Shown: piece by piece, positions 55,449 through 64,000 of the stretch
Numbering within the stretch: the first letter of the stretch is position 1
Layout of the letters: each line of letters starts with the position of its first letter
Assembly (NCBI GenBank): GCA_019636015.1
Contig: JAHBYJ010000001.1
Location: forward strand, 2,042,066 to 2,106,065
Source: Parvibaculaceae bacterium
GTDB taxonomy: Bacteria; Pseudomonadota; Alphaproteobacteria; Parvibaculales; Parvibaculaceae
Reading direction: 5' to 3'
DNA: 64,000 nucleotides
Translations under genes and position numbers: made by a program
Notes under the pieces: model-generated
The model's database searches: none
What the model saw: the letters and a program-made list of their open reading frames with translations, nothing else
What the model was told of the DNA's origin: nothing

Positions 55449-56832
55449 TATTCTGATCGTCGACGATGAAGCGGATATTCGCGAACTCGTCTCCGGCATC
55501 TTGAACGACGAAGGCTACGATACGCGGACGGCGGGCGACAGCGACAAGGCGCTCGCCGCCATCGAGGCACGCCGGCCGGGTCTCCTGATCCTCGATATCT
55601 GGCTGCAGGGGAGCAAGCTCGACGGGCTCGAGCTGCTGGATGTCGTGCGCGACCGTCACCCCGATCTCCCGGTCGTCGTCATCAGCGGCCATGGCAATAT
55701 CGAAACGGCGGTCTCCGCGATCAAGAAGGGCGCCTACGACTTCATCGAAAAGCCGTTCAAGACCGACCGGCTCATTCTCGTTGTCCGCCGCGCGATCGAG
55801 GCTTACAGGCTGCGCCGCGAGAACAGCGAGCTGCGCCTGCGCGCCGGCGACGACACGACGCTTGTCGGCATCTCTCCGGCTCTTTCCCAGGTGCGGCAGA
55901 CGGTGGATAAGGTGGCGCCCACCAACAGCCGCGTGCTCATTCAAGGCCCATCCGGCTCCGGCAAGGAAGTCGTCGCCCGTCTGCTGCATGAGCGATCGCG
56001 GCGCGTGGCAAACGCCTTTGTAGCGCTCAACGCCGCAAACATGGCGCCTGAGCGCATGGAGGCGGAGCTTTTCGGAACCGAGGAAAGCGCCGCAGGCCCA
56101 CGAAAGGTGGGCGTTTTCGAGCAGGCCCATGGCGGCACCCTGTTCCTCGACGAAGTGGCGGAGATGCCCATCGAGACTCAGAGCAAGATTTTGCGCGTTC
56201 TCGTCGACCAGACCTTCGAGCGTGTCGGCGGCAGTGCGCGCGTGAAAGTCGACGTGCGCGTCGTCTCCTCCTCGAGCCGCGACTTGCTCGACGAGATTTC
56301 CAAGGGCCGCTTCCGCGAGGATCTCTATCATCGCCTCAACGTGGTGCCGATCAACGTGCCGCCGCTCGCCGCGCGCCGCGAGGATATTCCGCTGCTGGTC
56401 GAGCATTTCATGGCGCAGATTTCGCGAGCGACCGGCCTTCCGCCGCGCCGTGTATCGGACGACGCCATGGCGGCGCTTCAGGCCCATGACTGGCCGGGTA
56501 ATGTCCGCCAGCTCCGCAACAATATCGAACGGCTGCTGATCCTCACCTCCGGAGATCCGGCCGCTGTGGTGACCGCCGATATGCTTCCTGCGGAAGTCGG
56601 CGCATCGGCGCAGATGTCGGTCAATGGCTCGGGCGGCGAACACATCATGGCGCTGCCCCTGCGCGAGGCGCGGGAGACGTTCGAGCGTGAATATCTCATG
56701 GCGCAGATCAGCCGCTTCGGCGGCAACATCTCGCGCACGGCGGCCTTCATCGGCATGGAACGCTCGGCCCTCCACCGGAAGCTGAAATCGCTCGGCGTCG
56801 CCGCGGCGAACCGCCCGGATCTCCCCATCTGA
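55438..56832 (+). CDS. ntrX: Response regulator NtrX
   Basis: A 464-residue NtrC-type regulator partner of NtrY. The receiver Asp is in LLILDIWLQGS (about 53). The AAA+ domain has GPSGSGKE for Walker A and [11 protein letters not shown] for Walker B. Where NtrC has GAFTGA this protein has ELFGTEESAAGPRKVG, so it probably does not activate sigma-54 polymerase in the classical way. The C-terminal Fis helix (GGNISRTAAFIGMERSALHRKLKSLG) is intact. This absence is known for alphaproteobacterial NtrX. Confidence 0.96.
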   Translation: MASDILIVDDEADIRELVSGILNDEGYDTRTAGDSDKALAAIEARRPGLLILDIWLQGSKLDGLELLDVVRDRHPDLPVVVISGHGNIETAVSAIKKGAYDFIEKPFKTDRLILVVRRAIEAYRLRRENSELRLRAGDDTTLVGISPALSQVRQTVDKVAPTNSRVLIQGPSGSGKEVVARLLHERSRRVANAFVALNAANMAPERMEAELFGTEESAAGPRKVGVFEQAHGGTLFLDEVAEMPIETQSKILRVLVDQTFERVGGSARVKVDVRVVSSSSRDLLDEISKGRFREDLYHRLNVVPINVPPLAARREDIPLLVEHFMAQISRATGLPPRRVSDDAMAALQAHDWPGNVRQLRNNIERLLILTSGDPAAVVTADMLPAEVGASAQMSVNGSGGEHIMALPLREARETFEREYLMAQISRFGGNISRTAAFIGMERSALHRKLKSLGVAAANRPDLPI

Positions 56833-56856
56833 CGGCCCGAACCGAAAGCTCCCATC

Positions 56857-58233
56857 ATGAAAGTTATCGTCTGCGGCGCAGGACAGGTCGGCTTCGGCAT
56901 AGCGCGTCAGCTCGCCGCCGAACAGAACGATGTGACGGTGATCGATCAATCTCCGCAGCTCGTTCAGCAGATTTCGGATTCACTCGATGTGCGCGCCCTT
57001 GTGGGCCACGGCGCCCATCCGGATGTGCTGGAGCGCGCCGGCGCCTCCTCGGCAGACATGCTCATCGCCGTCACCTTCCATGACGAAGTGAACATGATCG
57101 CCTGTCAGGTGGCCCATTCGGTCTTCAACGTGCCGACCAAGATCGCGCGCATCCGCTCGCAATCCTATTTGCAGCCGGGTTTTCAGGATCTGTTCTCGCA
57201 GGATCACCTGCCGATCGACGTGATCATCTCGCCGGAGCTTGAGGTCGGCAAGGCGGTCCTGCGCCGCCTCGCGGTGCCGGGCGCGTTCGACATTCTGAAT
57301 TTCGCGGACGGCAAGGTCAGCGTCGTCGGCGTTTCGCTGGAAGAAGATTGCCCGATCGTCAACACGCCGCTGCGCCAGTTGACCGACCTCTTTCCTGATC
57401 TCAAATCGCGCGTTGTGGGCATTGTGCGCAATGGCGAGTTGTTCGTGCCCCAGAGCGACGATCCGATGCTGGTCGGTGACGAAGCCTACTTCGCGGCCGA
57501 TGTCCGCGACGTGCGCCGCACGCTCGGCATTTTCGGACATGAGGAAGTGGCGGCCCGGCGCATCATCATCGTCGGAGCAGGCAATATCGGCCTCCATGTG
57601 GCGCAGGAACTCGAAAACAATCATCCGGGAACGCGCGTGAAACTGATCGAGCGCGACCGGGACAAGGCGGTGCAGGCGGCCGACAAGCTGAAGCGTTCCA
57701 TTGTGCTGCATGGCGACGGACTAGCTCCGGAACTCTTGCAGGAAGCCGGAATTTCCGAAACGGAAACGCTTGTAACGCTGACGAACGACGATCAGGCCAA
57801 CATTCTCGCTTGTGTCGTTGCCAAGCGTGAGGGCTGCCAGCGCACAATGGCGCTGATCAACAACAACACCTACGAACCGCTCATGCGCTCGCTCGGCATC
57901 GATGCTTTCATCAATCCGCGCAGCGCGACTGTCTCGACGGTGCTGCAGCATGTCCGCCGCGGGCGCATCCGTGGACTGCAATCGGTTCGCGATGGAGCGG
58001 CGGAGGTCATCGAGGCGGAGGCGCTTGAGACCTCGACATTGGTAGGCAAGCCGCTCCGCGAAGTTGCATTGCCGGATGGCATCCTCGTCGGCGCGGTGAT
58101 CCGCGACGGTGAGGTCATCATTCCGCGCGGCGATACCGAAATCCGCGCAGGCGATCGCGTGGTGCTGTTCGCTCGCGCCGACATGGTCAAGAAAGTGGAA
58201 CAGATGTTCCGCGTCAGCCTCGAATTCTTCTGA
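56857..58233 (+). CDS. trkA: Trk potassium uptake regulatory protein TrkA
   Basis: TrkA is the cytosolic NAD(H)-binding regulator of the TrkH/KtrB potassium channels. The 458-residue protein contains two RCK repeats: Rossmann motifs GAGQVGFGIA (about 6) and GAGNIGLHVA (about 235), each followed by a TrkA_C region (the last ends GDRVVLFARADMVKKVEQMF). It starts 25 bases after ntrX, a gene order found in many alphaproteobacteria. The transporter gene is elsewhere. Confidence 0.95.
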   Translation: MKVIVCGAGQVGFGIARQLAAEQNDVTVIDQSPQLVQQISDSLDVRALVGHGAHPDVLERAGASSADMLIAVTFHDEVNMIACQVAHSVFNVPTKIARIRSQSYLQPGFQDLFSQDHLPIDVIISPELEVGKAVLRRLAVPGAFDILNFADGKVSVVGVSLEEDCPIVNTPLRQLTDLFPDLKSRVVGIVRNGELFVPQSDDPMLVGDEAYFAADVRDVRRTLGIFGHEEVAARRIIIVGAGNIGLHVAQELENNHPGTRVKLIERDRDKAVQAADKLKRSIVLHGDGLAPELLQEAGISETETLVTLTNDDQANILACVVAKREGCQRTMALINNNTYEPLMRSLGIDAFINPRSATVSTVLQHVRRGRIRGLQSVRDGAAEVIEAEALETSTLVGKPLREVALPDGILVGAVIRDGEVIIPRGDTEIRAGDRVVLFARADMVKKVEQMFRVSLEFF

Positions 58234-58250
58234 CCGCGAAAGGCTGAACC

Positions 58251-59108
58251 TTGTCCCGCATCGCCTATGTTAACGGCCGTTACATTCGCCACGCCGAGGC
58301 AGCGGTTCATATCGAGGACCGGGGCTATCAGTTTTCCGATGGCGTCTATGAAGTCTGCGGCGTGCGCGCCGGCAAGCTCATGGACGAACGGCTCCATCTC
58401 GCTCGGCTCGAGCGGTCGCTCGGCGAACTGAGGATCGCCCTTCCGGTAGGTCTTCCCGCCTTGCGACTCGTCATGCGCGAGGTGCTACGGCGCAATCATG
58501 TGACGGACGGCCTCGTCTATCTCCAGATCACCCGAGGCGTGGCGCCGAGAGATCATCCCTTTCCGCAAATGCCTGTCCGCCCGGCGCTTGTCGTCACCGC
58601 GAAGCGGCTCAACACGGGCCGGATCGAGGCAGCGGTCGAAAAGGGCGTTGCCGTCGTCACAAGGCCGGACATCCGCTGGGGCCGCCGCGACATCAAATCG
58701 GTGTCGCTCCTACCTAATATTCTTGCGAAGCAATCTGCGCGCGAGGCTGGCGCCTATGAGGCATGGCTCGTGGACGCGGAGGGCAATGTCACCGAAGGCT
58801 CATCGACCAATGCCTGGCTCGTGGACAAGGATGGCCGCCTCGTGACCCGGCCCGCCGGTCCCGACATTCTGAACGGCGTCACCCGGCTGGTGCTTCTTGA
58901 GGCGGCGCGCGGAGAAGGCATTGAGGTTGTGGAGCGGGCCTTCACGCCGGAAGAGGCTAAATCCGCCCGGGAGGCCTTCATCAGTGCTTCCTCGGCGGTC
59001 CTCATTCCTGTGGTAGCGATAGACGGGGCCCCGGTGGGAAATGGGGCGCCTGGCTCCCTTTCCTTGCGGCTCCGCGAGGCCTACATGAAGTATTGCGAGC
59101 TGACATGA
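58251..59108 (+). CDS. dat: D-amino-acid transaminase, PLP fold type IV
   Basis: A 285-residue class IV aminotransferase. Conserved parts: VNGRYI...AAVHIEDRGYQFSDGVYEV at the start, RDIKSVSLLPNILAKQ with the PLP Lys (about 145), and EGSSTNAWLVD near 180. The pattern agrees best with D-amino-acid transaminase; branched-chain aminotransferase or aminodeoxychorismate lyase are related alternatives. It starts with TTG at 58251; AAAGG is 9 bases upstream. Located between trkA and hfq. Confidence 0.85.
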   Translation: MSRIAYVNGRYIRHAEAAVHIEDRGYQFSDGVYEVCGVRAGKLMDERLHLARLERSLGELRIALPVGLPALRLVMREVLRRNHVTDGLVYLQITRGVAPRDHPFPQMPVRPALVVTAKRLNTGRIEAAVEKGVAVVTRPDIRWGRRDIKSVSLLPNILAKQSAREAGAYEAWLVDAEGNVTEGSSTNAWLVDKDGRLVTRPAGPDILNGVTRLVLLEAARGEGIEVVERAFTPEEAKSAREAFISASSAVLIPVVAIDGAPVGNGAPGSLSLRLREAYMKYCELT

Positions 59109-59265
59109 ACGCGGCGACCCGGGAAAACATGAAATCGGCACAAAACCCATGCAAATTGCAGGTGCGAACTGAATTTCGCACTTGCAGCATGAACTGAAAC
59201 GCCTGACTGTAAGGATTGAGAGCCGCAGCCAGATTCCCGGTCCCGGGAATCCGTGCAAACAAAAA

Positions 59266-59292
59266 GCCGGACCCCGGCGGTGAAGGTCCGGC
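59266..59292 (-). terminator. Strong terminator-like hairpin on the minus strand before hfq
   Basis: GCCGGACC (59266-59273) and GGTCCGGC (59285-59292) form a perfect 8-bp GC stem; on the minus strand it is followed by CTTTTTGTTTG, a clear T tract. No gene ends here on that strand. A second perfect dyad, ATTCCCGG-TC-CCGGGAAT, lies just left at 59232-59249. Either an antisense transcript or a small RNA ends here, or the hairpin belongs to the hfq leader. Confidence 0.55.
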
Positions 59293-59321
59293 CCCACGAA
59301 CTTGAAAAATGGGGCTTACCC

Positions 59322-59567
59322 ATGGAAAAGACTCATAACCTTCAGGACACGTTCCTGAACCACGTCCGCAAGAACAAGACGACCCTGACAATCTTCCTCG
59401 TCAACGGCGTCAAGCTTCAGGGTGTGGTGACCTGGTTTGATAACTTTTGTGTGTTGTTGCGCCGGGACGGACATTCGCAGCTCGTGTACAAGCATGCGAT
59501 ATCGACCATCATGCCGGCCCAGCCCGTTCAGCTCTTCGAGCCTGAAGGAAACGGGGACGAGGCCTGA
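59322..59567 (+). CDS. hfq: RNA-binding protein Hfq
   Basis: Hfq forms hexamers that pair small RNAs with mRNAs. The 81-residue protein has the Sm1 motif region ([31 protein letters not shown]) and Sm2 ([10 protein letters not shown]), and a short acidic tail. The ATG at 59322 (MEKTHNLQ) is the family start; a 23-residue upstream extension was rejected. It is followed by hflX, as in most alphaproteobacteria. Confidence 0.97.
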   Translation: MEKTHNLQDTFLNHVRKNKTTLTIFLVNGVKLQGVVTWFDNFCVLLRRDGHSQLVYKHAISTIMPAQPVQLFEPEGNGDEA

Positions 59568-59590
59568 GCCTTCTCAGGCAAGAGAACCGA

Positions 59591-61012
59591 TTGACGGAAG
59601 ACCAAGAAGATCACATTGAGGGCAGGCGGGCTTCGGGCGGATTCCAGATGTCGCCGAAGGAGCCGACGCGCGCCTTCGTTCTCGTGCCCTGGTTGAAATC
59701 CATGGCACAGAAGGCGAAGCGGGAGGAGGGCGGCAGCCGTTCGCCCGAGTCCCGCCTCGAAGAAGCGGTGGGCCTTGCCGCTGCCATTTCGCTCAATGTT
59801 GTGGGTAGCGCCGTGGTGCCGCTTTCCACGCCGCGCCCGGCTACGCTGCTTGGCGAAGGCAAGGTCGATGAGCTGAAAGGCCAGCTTTCCGAACTCCGCG
59901 TGGAACTCGTGGTGGTAGACGGACCGCTGAGTCCGGGCCAGCAGCGCAATCTCGAAAAGGAATGGAAGGTCAAGGTGCTGGACCGCACCGGCCTCATTCT
60001 CGAGATTTTCGGCGAGCGCGCCCGCACCCGCGAAGGTGCGCTGCAGGTCGAGCTTGCGCATCTGAACTATCAGAAGACGCGGCTGGTGCGGAGCTGGACT
60101 CACCTTGAGCGCCAGCGCGGCGGCTTCGGCTTCCTCGGCGGTCCCGGCGAAACCCAGATCGAGGCGGACCGCCGCATGATCCAGGAGCGCATCACCAAGA
60201 TCGAGCGCCAGATTGAAACCGTGACGCGCACCCGCGAACTCCACCGCAAGAAGCGCCGCGAAGCCCCATATCCGATCGTTGCGCTGGTCGGCTACACCAA
60301 TGCCGGAAAATCGACCCTGTTCAACCGGCTGACCTCGGCCGGCGTCTTCGCAGAGAACCTGCTCTTCGCAACACTCGACCCGACCATGCGCGCCCTGGAA
60401 CTGCCGAGCGGCCGCAAGGTGATCCTGTCCGATACGGTGGGCTTCATCTCCGATCTGCCAACGCATCTCGTGGCCGCGTTCCGCGCGACGCTGGAAGAAG
60501 TGCTCGAAGCCGAAATCATCCTCCATGTCCGCGATGCCTCGCATGAGGAAACGGCGATCCAGAAGAAGGACGTCGAGGAGGTGCTGGCATCGCTCGGGGT
60601 GACGAAGGAAAGCGCGGCGGAGAACGGCCAGCAGGTCGTCGACGTGCTGAACAAGATCGATCTTCTGCCGGACGAGGAGCGCGAGGCCGCCGTCAATCTG
60701 GCCGCGCGCGAAAATCTGACGGTTGCCGTATCCGCGATAACCGGGGAGGGCACCGGCCGGCTTCTGGCCCTGGTCGACAGCCTCATCCTCGATGAGGAGC
60801 GGCCGGTCCATTTCGATCTTCCCTCGAGCGAGGGCGAAGCGATCGCCTGGCTTCACGCCAATGCGCATGTGCGCGCACGCTCGGACGACGATGAAGGTGT
60901 AGTCCATCTCGATCTCGGCATGACACCGATCGTGGCAGGGCGGTTCGAGAAACGCTTTCCCGATCTCGCAAAATCGCTTGGTCAAGCGGCTGCCGCAGCG
61001 GCGGCGCAATAG
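59591..61012 (+). CDS. hflX: GTPase HflX
   Basis: HflX is a ribosome-associated GTPase that rescues stalled ribosomes. Seen: N-terminal HflX domain with LLGEGKVDEL near 85, a Gly-rich GGFGFLGGPGETQIE near 185, then the G domain with GYTNAGKSTLFN (G1, about 235), DTVGFISDLP (G3) and NKIDLL (G4). The TTG at 59591 gives 473 residues; an internal ATG at 59648 would remove 19 residues and is also possible. It is downstream of hfq by 23 bases. The C terminus is Ala-rich. Confidence 0.95.
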   Translation: MTEDQEDHIEGRRASGGFQMSPKEPTRAFVLVPWLKSMAQKAKREEGGSRSPESRLEEAVGLAAAISLNVVGSAVVPLSTPRPATLLGEGKVDELKGQLSELRVELVVVDGPLSPGQQRNLEKEWKVKVLDRTGLILEIFGERARTREGALQVELAHLNYQKTRLVRSWTHLERQRGGFGFLGGPGETQIEADRRMIQERITKIERQIETVTRTRELHRKKRREAPYPIVALVGYTNAGKSTLFNRLTSAGVFAENLLFATLDPTMRALELPSGRKVILSDTVGFISDLPTHLVAAFRATLEEVLEAEIILHVRDASHEETAIQKKDVEEVLASLGVTKESAAENGQQVVDVLNKIDLLPDEEREAAVNLAARENLTVAVSAITGEGTGRLLALVDSLILDEERPVHFDLPSSEGEAIAWLHANAHVRARSDDDEGVVHLDLGMTPIVAGRFEKRFPDLAKSLGQAAAAAAAQ

Positions 61013-61014
61013 AG

Positions 61015-61845
61015 ATGGACCGTTTCGCCGAAGATGTTTCCGCGTTGATGCGCGAAGTTGCAGCACGGGAAATCATGCCGCGCTTCCGCGCCCTGGCGGA
61101 TCACGAAGTCGAAGAGAAGGAGAAGGGCGATCTGGTCACCGTCGCCGACCGCGCCTCTGAAGAATGGCTGACGCCGAAACTCGAAGCCCTGTTGCCCGGC
61201 TCGCATGTACTGGGCGAGGAAGCCGCCGCCGCCGACCTGTCGCTCATGTCGTTGCTCGATCGCGACACGCGGCTCTGGACGGTCGATCCTGTCGATGGCA
61301 CGGCGAACTTCGTAGCGGGGAAGGAAACGTTTGGCGTCATGCTCTCGCTGATCGAGAAAGGCGAAGTAACGCATGCCTGGATCTACCTGCCCGTAACGAA
61401 CGAGTTTGCAATCGCGTCGAAGGGCGGAGGCGCCTGGTGGCATGACGCCTCCGGCGCTGTGCAGCTCCAGGCGGGTGCTTCACCGCATGAGCCTGCCGCG
61501 CAATCAGCAAGTTTCTATGTCCGCTTCATGCCGGATGAGTGGAAGGGGGCGATCGGCGCCCATTCGGCGGGGATCGGAAGGTCGTCGGCTTATCTCTGCT
61601 CGGCGGTCGACTACACCAACGTTGCACGCGGGCGGCATGACTTCGTCACCTATCACCGGATGCTGCCCTGGGATCATGCACCCGGCTCGCTGATCTTGCG
61701 TGAGGCCGGCGGTGTCGTGCGCGACATGGAAACCGGGATGGACTATGTCCCGCGAAATCTCAAGGGCCCGCACCTCGTGGCCCGCGACGAAGAAAGCTGG
61801 CAGCGCACGGCGGCGGCGATCCGCGCTCTGCGCGCTCATCTCTAG
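61015..61845 (+). CDS. Inositol-monophosphatase-family phosphatase
   Basis: A 276-residue Mg-dependent phosphatase of the IMPase/SuhB/CysQ superfamily. Metal-binding motifs are GEEAAA (about 66), DPVDGTANF (about 91-99) and WDHAPGSLI (about 222). The substrate may be inositol phosphate, PAPS/PAP or histidinol phosphate; the sequence does not decide. It starts 2 bases after hflX and is probably translated from the same message. It ends in a 4-base overlap with convergent mazG. Confidence 0.88.
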   Translation: MDRFAEDVSALMREVAAREIMPRFRALADHEVEEKEKGDLVTVADRASEEWLTPKLEALLPGSHVLGEEAAAADLSLMSLLDRDTRLWTVDPVDGTANFVAGKETFGVMLSLIEKGEVTHAWIYLPVTNEFAIASKGGGAWWHDASGAVQLQAGASPHEPAAQSASFYVRFMPDEWKGAIGAHSAGIGRSSAYLCSAVDYTNVARGRHDFVTYHRMLPWDHAPGSLILREAGGVVRDMETGMDYVPRNLKGPHLVARDEESWQRTAAAIRALRAHL

Positions 61846-62642
61846 CCCTCGCGCTCTTCGCGCTTCGCCTCGTTCCAGAGCGCGTCCATCTCCTCGAGTG
61901 TGGAGTCCTCGGGCCGCTTGCCTGCCGCCGCGAGCATTTCCTCGATCCGCCCAAAGCGACGGCGGAACTTTGCATTGGCGCGCCTGAGCGCCGCTTCTGG
62001 ATCGATCTTCATGTGCCGGGCAAGATTGGCATAGACGAAGAGCAGGTCGCCCATCTCGTCTTCCAGCCGGTCGGGATCGCCGCCCTTTGCGATCTCGGCC
62101 GAGAGCTCCAGCATCTCCTCGTTCAGCTTGTCAATGACGAGGCTTGTCTCCGGCCAATCGAAGCCGACACGCGCGGCGCGGTTCTGAAGTTTCACCGCGC
62201 GGACAAGAGCGGGAAGGGCAAACGGCACATCGTCGAGGATGCTTGCCTGCACGGCGCCTTTTGCCGCCTTTTCCTGGGCCTTGATCTCGTCCCAGCGGGC
62301 CTTTACCTCGCCGGCGGTCCGCTCTCCTTCGTTCCCGAAAACATGCGGGTGACGGCGGATCATCTTGGTGGAAATGGCGTCGGCCACATCGTCGAAGGCG
62401 AAGAGGCCCGCTTCCTCCGCCATCCGCGCATGGAACACGACCTGCAGCAATAGATCGCCGAGTTCGTCCTTGAGATCATCCATGTCACCGCGCTCGATGG
62501 CATCGGCAACCTCATAGGCCTCTTCGATCGTATAGGGCGCGATGGAGGCGAAGTCCTGCTCGAGATCCCAGGGGCATCCGCCTTGCGGGTCGCGAAGTCG
62601 CGCCATGATCGCGAGCAGCCGGTCGATGGCGCGGTCAGCCAA
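61842..62642 (-). CDS. mazG: Nucleoside triphosphate pyrophosphohydrolase MazG
   Basis: MazG hydrolyses (d)NTPs and has been linked to lowering ppGpp. The 266-residue protein has two MazG domains: the first with GGCPWDLEQDF and the EEAYEVADAI...LKDELGDLLLQVVFHA motif (about 40-70), the second with NEEMLELSAEI and LEDEMGDLLFVYANLARH (about 185-215), giving the EExxE-type metal sites. It is convergent with the IMPase gene and precedes the transporter gene's end by 11 bases on the same strand. Confidence 0.95.
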   Translation of the reverse strand: MADRAIDRLLAIMARLRDPQGGCPWDLEQDFASIAPYTIEEAYEVADAIERGDMDDLKDELGDLLLQVVFHARMAEEAGLFAFDDVADAISTKMIRRHPHVFGNEGERTAGEVKARWDEIKAQEKAAKGAVQASILDDVPFALPALVRAVKLQNRAARVGFDWPETSLVIDKLNEEMLELSAEIAKGGDPDRLEDEMGDLLFVYANLARHMKIDPEAALRRANAKFRRRFGRIEEMLAAAGKRPEDSTLEEMDALWNEAKREEREG

Positions 62643-62653
62643 CTTCGTGCTCC

Positions 62654-64000
62654 CTAGTCGCCTGAGCGATCGACGATACCGCCCGCGGAGCCGACTTGCA
62701 CCACGGCAGCCGCCGCATCGCTCGCATCATGCGGCTTGTGTTCGCCTTCGAGCGCCCGGATTTCTCCGCGGAGCCTTTCCTGCGCAGCTTTGTCGAGGGG
62801 AAAGCCCCACATGACGGCCGCAGCCGCGAGCATGGTCAGGGCGGGCAGCGTGACATACATCGCCATGAACTGATTTAGCGTTTCGGGCGAGTTGCCCCCG
62901 CCGGGCATGAACCCGATATAGTCGAGGATCGGATAGGTGATGCCGACGGCAAGTGCGGCGCCGATTTTCGCCGTCATGGTAAGCAGCGAATAGTAGAGCC
63001 CCGTGCGGCGCTGGCCGGTCTTCAGGTAATCGGTGTCGATCACATCCGCCATGATCGAGCGCAACAGGAACGATCCCGCGCCATAGGCGATGCCGTAAAG
63101 CGAGTTGCCGAGGAAGAGCCACCAGAATTCGCCGCGCGGAAAGAAGATGACGAGCGGCAGCGACACGGCGCCATAGACCATGGCGATGGCGAGCGTCTTG
63201 TGCTTGCCGGCCATATGGCTGAGACGAATCCAGAATGGGATGCCGACAAAGCCGAAAATGAAATAGACGAGCAACAGCAGGCTCGCATGGCGGGGCAGTT
63301 CCATCACATGGATCGCAAAGAAGATATAGAGCGACCCGGTGATGGCAGGTGCGATATTGACCAGCAGGTCGGCAAACAGCACGCGCTGCAGCAGCCTGTT
63401 GCGCGCGATGATCGCCCAGGCTTTTTGCCAGGGGATTTGCGCTTGCGGAGCCGTCTTGAATTCCGGCGCTTTCCAGACGGCGAGTCCCACGGTGATCGGC
63501 AGCAGGATCAGGATGAACCAGCCCATTGCCGCAACCTTCTCGCGGCCGCCGGCGCCATCCTCCGCCAGCATCTCGATGATGGCAGGCAGCGCAAGCACGG
63601 TGAACATGCCCAGGATCAGCAGAAACTCGCGCACACCCTGAATGGTCGAGCGTTCGTCATAGTCTTCGGAGAGCTCGGCGCCCCACGACATGTGGGAAAT
63701 GGTGAGCAGCGTCCAGCCGATATAGAGCACGAACATCCAGACCGCGAGATACACCCATGTAACCGGCGGGCTCGGCATGAAGAGCATGTAGCCGGAAACG
63801 AGCAGGATCGGCGTCGAAAGCACGATCCAGTGCCGCCGCCGTCCCCAGCGGCTCGGAAAGCGGTCGGATACCATGCCGAGAACCGGATCGGTGAACACGT
63901 CCCAGAAGCGCGCCAGCATGAAGATCGTGCCGGCGACCGTGAGGCCGAGGCCCATCTCATGGCCGTAGAAGGGAGGCAGGTAGACGACGATCGGCAGGCC
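62654..64000 (-). CDS. GPH-type MFS sugar/cation symporter (N-terminus outside window)
   Basis: At least 448 residues are visible; the reading frame continues beyond base 64000 (reading GLPIVVYLPPFYGHE before the first internal Met), so the N terminus is missing. It is a polytopic membrane protein with the loop motif RFPSRWGRRRHWI (about 30 residues into the visible part), FWDVFTDPVLGMVSDR and 'TGQRRTGLYYSLLTMTAKIGAAL', typical of the glycoside-pentoside-hexuronide:cation symporter (MFS_2) group. Around ten hydrophobic helices are seen. Substrate unknown. It ends in an Ala/Val-rich tail. Confidence 0.85.
   Translation of the reverse strand, partial: GLPIVVYLPPFYGHEMGLGLTVAGTIFMLARFWDVFTDPVLGMVSDRFPSRWGRRRHWIVLSTPILLVSGYMLFMPSPPVTWVYLAVWMFVLYIGWTLLTISHMSWGAELSEDYDERSTIQGVREFLLILGMFTVLALPAIIEMLAEDGAGGREKVAAMGWFILILLPITVGLAVWKAPEFKTAPQAQIPWQKAWAIIARNRLLQRVLFADLLVNIAPAITGSLYIFFAIHVMELPRHASLLLLVYFIFGFVGIPFWIRLSHMAGKHKTLAIAMVYGAVSLPLVIFFPRGEFWWLFLGNSLYGIAYGAGSFLLRSIMADVIDTDYLKTGQRRTGLYYSLLTMTAKIGAALAVGITYPILDYIGFMPGGGNSPETLNQFMAMYVTLPALTMLAAAAVMWGFPLDKAAQERLRGEIRALEGEHKPHDASDAAAAVVQVGSAGGIVDRSGD

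Noticed and set aside
55219..56949. 576-codon minus-strand frame opposite ntrX
   Set aside because: Antisense to ntrX with no recognisable features; same explanation as above.
59528..61066. 512-codon minus-strand frame opposite hflX, possibly ending at the orphan terminator
   Set aside because: It ends at 59528, far from the hairpin at 59266-59292, and encodes no recognisable domain, so it does not explain the minus-strand terminator.

Overview
The window is a GC-rich chromosomal segment of an alphaproteobacterium. The evidence is the gene order ntrB-ntrC-ntrY-ntrX-trkA-dat-hfq-hflX, a fused ispDF, an E1-beta subunit carrying its own lipoyl domain, an NtrX without the sigma-54 contact motif, and a GTTC-N7-GTTC LexA box in front of lexA. 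The CYP153-like P450 and the CoA-based catabolic genes resemble those of hydrocarbon-degrading Rhizobiales relatives such as Parvibaculum; this genus assignment is an inference. I see no IS element, prophage, CRISPR array, rRNA or tRNA gene.

Layout. 1-3433: the 3' end of comEC, then lexA, moeA, moaC and a GNAT gene on the minus strand. 3586-10798: tryptophan genes trpC, trpD, trpG, trpE and the periplasmic foldase ppiD (minus), with a plus-strand FAD monooxygenase between trpG and trpE. 11001-17484: a small membrane protein, a 605-base gene-free but highly structured stretch, tpiA, a PAS protein, a cold-shock gene, two small unknown genes, secG, pyrG and kdsA. 17481-20858: a PhyH dioxygenase with its TetR regulator, an orphan lipoprotein and a second TetR regulator. 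20925-27554: a one-directional catabolic run (BadH-like, BadI-like, crotonase, CYP153-like P450, PaaG-like crotonase, acyl-CoA dehydrogenase, HSD10-like dehydrogenase). 27555-31035: a third TetR divergent from an MpaB/Lcp-like oxygenase, and an orphan membrane histidine kinase. 31091-33298: queC-queE-queD-queF. 33418-36182: a DUF1302 outer-membrane protein divergent from a PadR regulator. 36360-47035: eno, an FtsB/DivIC-like gene, the pyruvate dehydrogenase operon, a sulfatase, a second PAS protein, lipA and a COQ10-like gene. 47010-49156: cinA, pgpA, ispDF (minus). 49254-61845: dusB-ntrB-ntrC, ntrY-ntrX, trkA, dat, hfq, hflX and an inositol-monophosphatase-like gene. 61842-64000: mazG and a truncated sugar-type MFS transporter (minus).

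How the genes fit together. Most of the window is core metabolism and regulation. The PDH operon needs lipoic acid, and lipA lies just downstream. The two Ntr two-component systems sit next to dusB and hfq as in relatives. The catabolic region is the accessory part. BadH and BadI are the last two steps of cyclohexanecarboxyl-CoA ring opening, with candidate dehydrogenase and hydratase partners in the same run. A P450 and a PaaG-like isomerase in the same run suggest an oxygen-dependent variant of alicyclic acid breakdown. This is the most promising candidate for an undescribed system here. The second is the 250-base structured intergenic element at about 11391-11643.
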